Shown: in pieces, positions 5,988 to 7,223 of the stretch | Layout: each line of letters starts with the position of its first letter | How positions within the stretch are numbered: position 1 is the first letter of the stretch | Source of the DNA: Anaerolineales bacterium | GTDB taxonomy: Bacteria > Chloroflexota > Anaerolineae > Anaerolineales > DRMV01 | DNA: 7,223 nucleotides | Direction of reading: 5' to 3' | NCBI GenBank assembly: GCA_027026295.1 | Contig: JALVOR010000038.1 | Span: 1 to 7,223 of the forward strand | Translations under genes and position numbers: made by a program | Notes under the pieces: generated by a model | What the model was told of the DNA's origin: nothing | Databases searched by the model: none | The model's input: only the letters and a program-made list of their open reading frames with translations

Positions 5988-6248
5988 CACGGCTGGCTCA
6001 GAGGAAGTTTGCGGGCGCACCACGGCTTCGCCCACGCCCAGCCACAGATGGTGGGGCAGCACATCGTTCAGCGGGCGCACTTCCACGTCGTCCACCCGCA
6101 TGCCGTCTTCTGGCACCATGGAGGGGTGAGCATAGCAGAGGTTGGGGGCCTGCCCGTATTTCTTGCGGTAGTAGTCGGCGGCAGCGCGCACTTTGGCGCT
6201 CAAGTCGCTCTTGGGGGAATCGTCCAGCCACAGCATACCGATTTGCAT
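5961..6248 (-). CDS. uncharacterised 95-aa protein downstream of the FtsK-like pseudo-ATPase
   Basis: No named family is recognised. The protein starts MQIGMLWLDDSP, has a probable helix at AKVRAAADYYRKKYG (18-32), then PNLCYAHPSMVPEDGMRVDD (35-54), VEVRPLNDVLPHHLWLGVGE (55-74) and a proline- and arginine-rich tail (75-95) that is probably unstructured. The pattern strand-helix-strand suggests a small alpha/beta fold; no signal peptide or membrane segment is seen. The ATG at 6248 is well supported by GGAGGTG (6254-6260). It lies 16 nt after the stop of the FtsK-like gene, so the two are almost certainly one operon. The tail-coding end overlaps holA antisense by 27 bp. The tail may be a recent extension, since the more ordered part ends near residue 74. 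Confidence 0.75.
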   Translation of the reverse strand: MQIGMLWLDDSPKSDLSAKVRAAADYYRKKYGQAPNLCYAHPSMVPEDGMRVDDVEVRPLNDVLPHHLWLGVGEAVVRPQTSSEPAVLTPPHRRR

Positions 6249-6264
6249 GATTTCACCTCCGAAC

Positions 6265-7092
6265 TCAACCCAGGCGGGGCACGGTAAAACGCATCCATTC
6301 GCCGACGGCTTGCACCCATGCCTGCCACGGTTGCAGATCATAGTAGAGCAGGTTGGTCATGTTGCGAAAAGCCGAGGTGTTGGGCAGGTGGGCGTCGTCG
6401 GCATAGCCGTAAATTTTGTGCGCCAGCAGGCGGCGCACGGCTTTGGGAATGCGCTCGTTGTCGGTGTAGCGCACGGTGGCAATGACGTGAATGCCATATT
6501 CATGGCCGCGTTCCAGCAGGGGGAGGATATCGTAGTGGGTGTCGTCGCCGAGGTTGCCCCAGTATTGCCCCAGGTCGTGGAGCAGCACAATGTATTGCGG
6601 GCCGCGGTGCCGCCCGATGCTGCGTTGTTCCATCAGCCCGGCCATTGCAGGCACGACTTCGCGGCCCGCACTGGAATAGGGCGAGATGATGCCGCTTTTG
6701 TTCCACGGCGTCCCTTCGATGGCCCATTCGGTTGTTTCCGCCGAAACAATGGCATATTGCCAGTGTTGGGGGCCGTATTCCTGCACCGTTATGCTGTAAA
6801 GCAACGGCTCGACCAGGGTGGCAAGCACCATGTCGTCTTGCCCGTAATAAATGTAATGGGAAGATTTTTTCGGGTTGAAAAAACGCGCTGCCAGCGGAAT
6901 GCCGTCATCGCACATCCCCATCAGCCCCATGCAACAAACCCAGGGGCCCCATTCGCCAAGAATCTGGCGCACGGTCTGGCGGGGGAAAGCGAGCGGACGG
7001 GAGCGTGTGGCAGGCATTGCGGCGCCTCTGCCCAGACGCCCCAGGTTTGTGCTGGGACGCCTGGACAGAGGCAGGCTGTTTAGTGTAGTCAT
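6265..7092 (-). CDS. FtsK/SpoIIIE-like degenerate ATPase domain protein
   Basis: The 275-aa protein aligns by eye, without gaps over key stretches, to the FtsK/SpoIIIE/EssC motor core, but has lost its catalytic residues. SSHYIYYGQDDMVLATLVEP (77-96) sits where FtsK has HLLVAGTTGSGKSVxxN, so GQDDMVLA (84-91) replaces the Walker A loop. EGTPWNKSGIISPYSSAGRE (126-145) plus VVPAMAGLMEQR matches the region 'giPHLl.pVvtd..kA...L..l..EMerR'. YIVLLHDLGQYW (167-178) is the Walker B strand, with D173 kept but the next Glu replaced by Leu. YGIHVIATVRY (199-209) matches 'aGIHlilATQRP' with the Gln lost. No membrane segment is evident. Residues 1-25 are low-complexity. The ATG at 7092 has a strong AGGAGG (7098-7103); ATG7017 (250 aa) is an alternative start. 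Confidence 0.72.
   Translation of the reverse strand: MTTLNSLPLSRRPSTNLGRLGRGAAMPATRSRPLAFPRQTVRQILGEWGPWVCCMGLMGMCDDGIPLAARFFNPKKSSHYIYYGQDDMVLATLVEPLLYSITVQEYGPQHWQYAIVSAETTEWAIEGTPWNKSGIISPYSSAGREVVPAMAGLMEQRSIGRHRGPQYIVLLHDLGQYWGNLGDDTHYDILPLLERGHEYGIHVIATVRYTDNERIPKAVRRLLAHKIYGYADDAHLPNTSAFRNMTNLLYYDLQPWQAWVQAVGEWMRFTVPRLG
7024..7072 (-). promoter_or_regulatory. 21-bp RNA hairpin at the start of the FtsK-like gene
   Basis: The arms 7024-7044 and 7052-7072 are inverted repeats around a 7-nt loop (7045-7051), with 18 of 21 positions Watson-Crick. The three exceptions (7031/7065, 7036/7060, 7039/7057) become G-U pairs in minus-strand RNA but C-A mismatches in plus-strand RNA, so the stem is complete only in the mRNA of the FtsK-like gene. 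It spans codons 7-23 counted from ATG7092 and ends just before ATG7017, with a GAGG (7025-7028) buried in the stem base. No U-tract follows, so it is not a terminator. Confidence 0.6.
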
Positions 7093-7182
7093 GGCCTCCT
7101 CCTGGGTAATGGGAGCGCTAAAGATATGTGGGTCAGGCGTGGCCGAAAGAGCGTTTTTGCCCGCTGGTGGTGGGGCAACAAC

Positions 7183-7223
7183 TCAAGGCTCTTCAGAAAC
7201 CTTGCTTTTCACACCCTCACCTC
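7183..7223 (-). CDS. C-terminal end of a further minus-strand gene (partial, tentative)
   Basis: One minus-strand frame is open from the right edge (first full codon at 7221) to TGA at 7185-7183 and encodes the tail GEGVKSKVSEEP. The charged composition is typical of a C-terminus, and the position, 90 nt before the FtsK-like start, fits a gene upstream in the same operon. The other two minus-strand frames stop within the first few codons at the edge. With 12 residues the product cannot be identified. Confidence 0.3.
   Translation of the reverse strand, partial: GEGVKSKVSEEP

Noticed and set aside
7024..7072. Right-hand hairpin as an intrinsic terminator
   Set aside because: There is no U-tract on either side, and in plus-strand RNA the stem has three C-A mismatches.
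6193..7083. 296-aa plus-strand open frame opposite the FtsK-like gene
   Set aside because: The minus frame has strong ribosome sites, operon spacing and an FtsK-like pattern; the plus translation is motif-free and rich in Val/Gly/His.
1..7223. CRISPR array, tRNA, rRNA, insertion sequence or integrase
   Set aside because: No regularly spaced repeats, cloverleaf-like segments, rRNA-like stretches or transposase/recombinase motifs were seen on either strand.

Overview
The window is a GC-rich, gene-dense bacterial chromosome segment carrying mostly housekeeping genes. Its gene content fits a Chloroflexota (Anaerolineae-like) genome: a FemAB-type transferase that is probably one of a tandem pair, a DUF6391-like protein, an unusual PlsY-like protein and an FtsK-like pseudo-ATPase. 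This taxonomic call is an inference from protein families; there is no rRNA or other marker here to prove it.

Layout. Positions 1-1230 (+) hold the last codons of one gene, then a complete FemAB-type aminoacyltransferase. A strong sigma70-type promoter, whose -35 box is half of a palindrome, precedes an MBL-fold hydrolase (1337-2209, +). A 30-bp palindromic terminator separates this gene from a convergent plsY-like gene (2333-3031, -). The plsY-like gene is divergent from a compact plus-strand cluster: smpB (trans-translation), an uncharacterised 261-aa protein, a DUF6391-like small membrane protein, and holA (DNA polymerase III delta). These genes are closely spaced (4 nt, 94 nt, then a 1-nt TGATG overlap), which suggests a mostly co-transcribed unit. 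smpB appears to be leaderless.

From 5961 to the right edge the strand switches. Two minus-strand genes form a small operon: a 275-aa protein that reads as an FtsK/SpoIIIE/EssC-type motor domain with its Walker A, Walker B glutamate and sensor residues lost, followed 16 nt later by a 95-aa protein of unknown function. The 95-aa gene overlaps the 3' end of holA by 27 bp, tail to tail. The probable C-terminus of a further minus-strand gene lies at the right edge.

The least ordinary part is this right-hand operon. It encodes a pseudo-ATPase whose first codons form a 21-bp RNA hairpin; the three non-Watson-Crick positions are all G-U pairs in the transcribed strand. The remaining points of interest are a PlsY-like protein lacking usual active-site residues, the leaderless smpB signal, and two unexplained palindromes.
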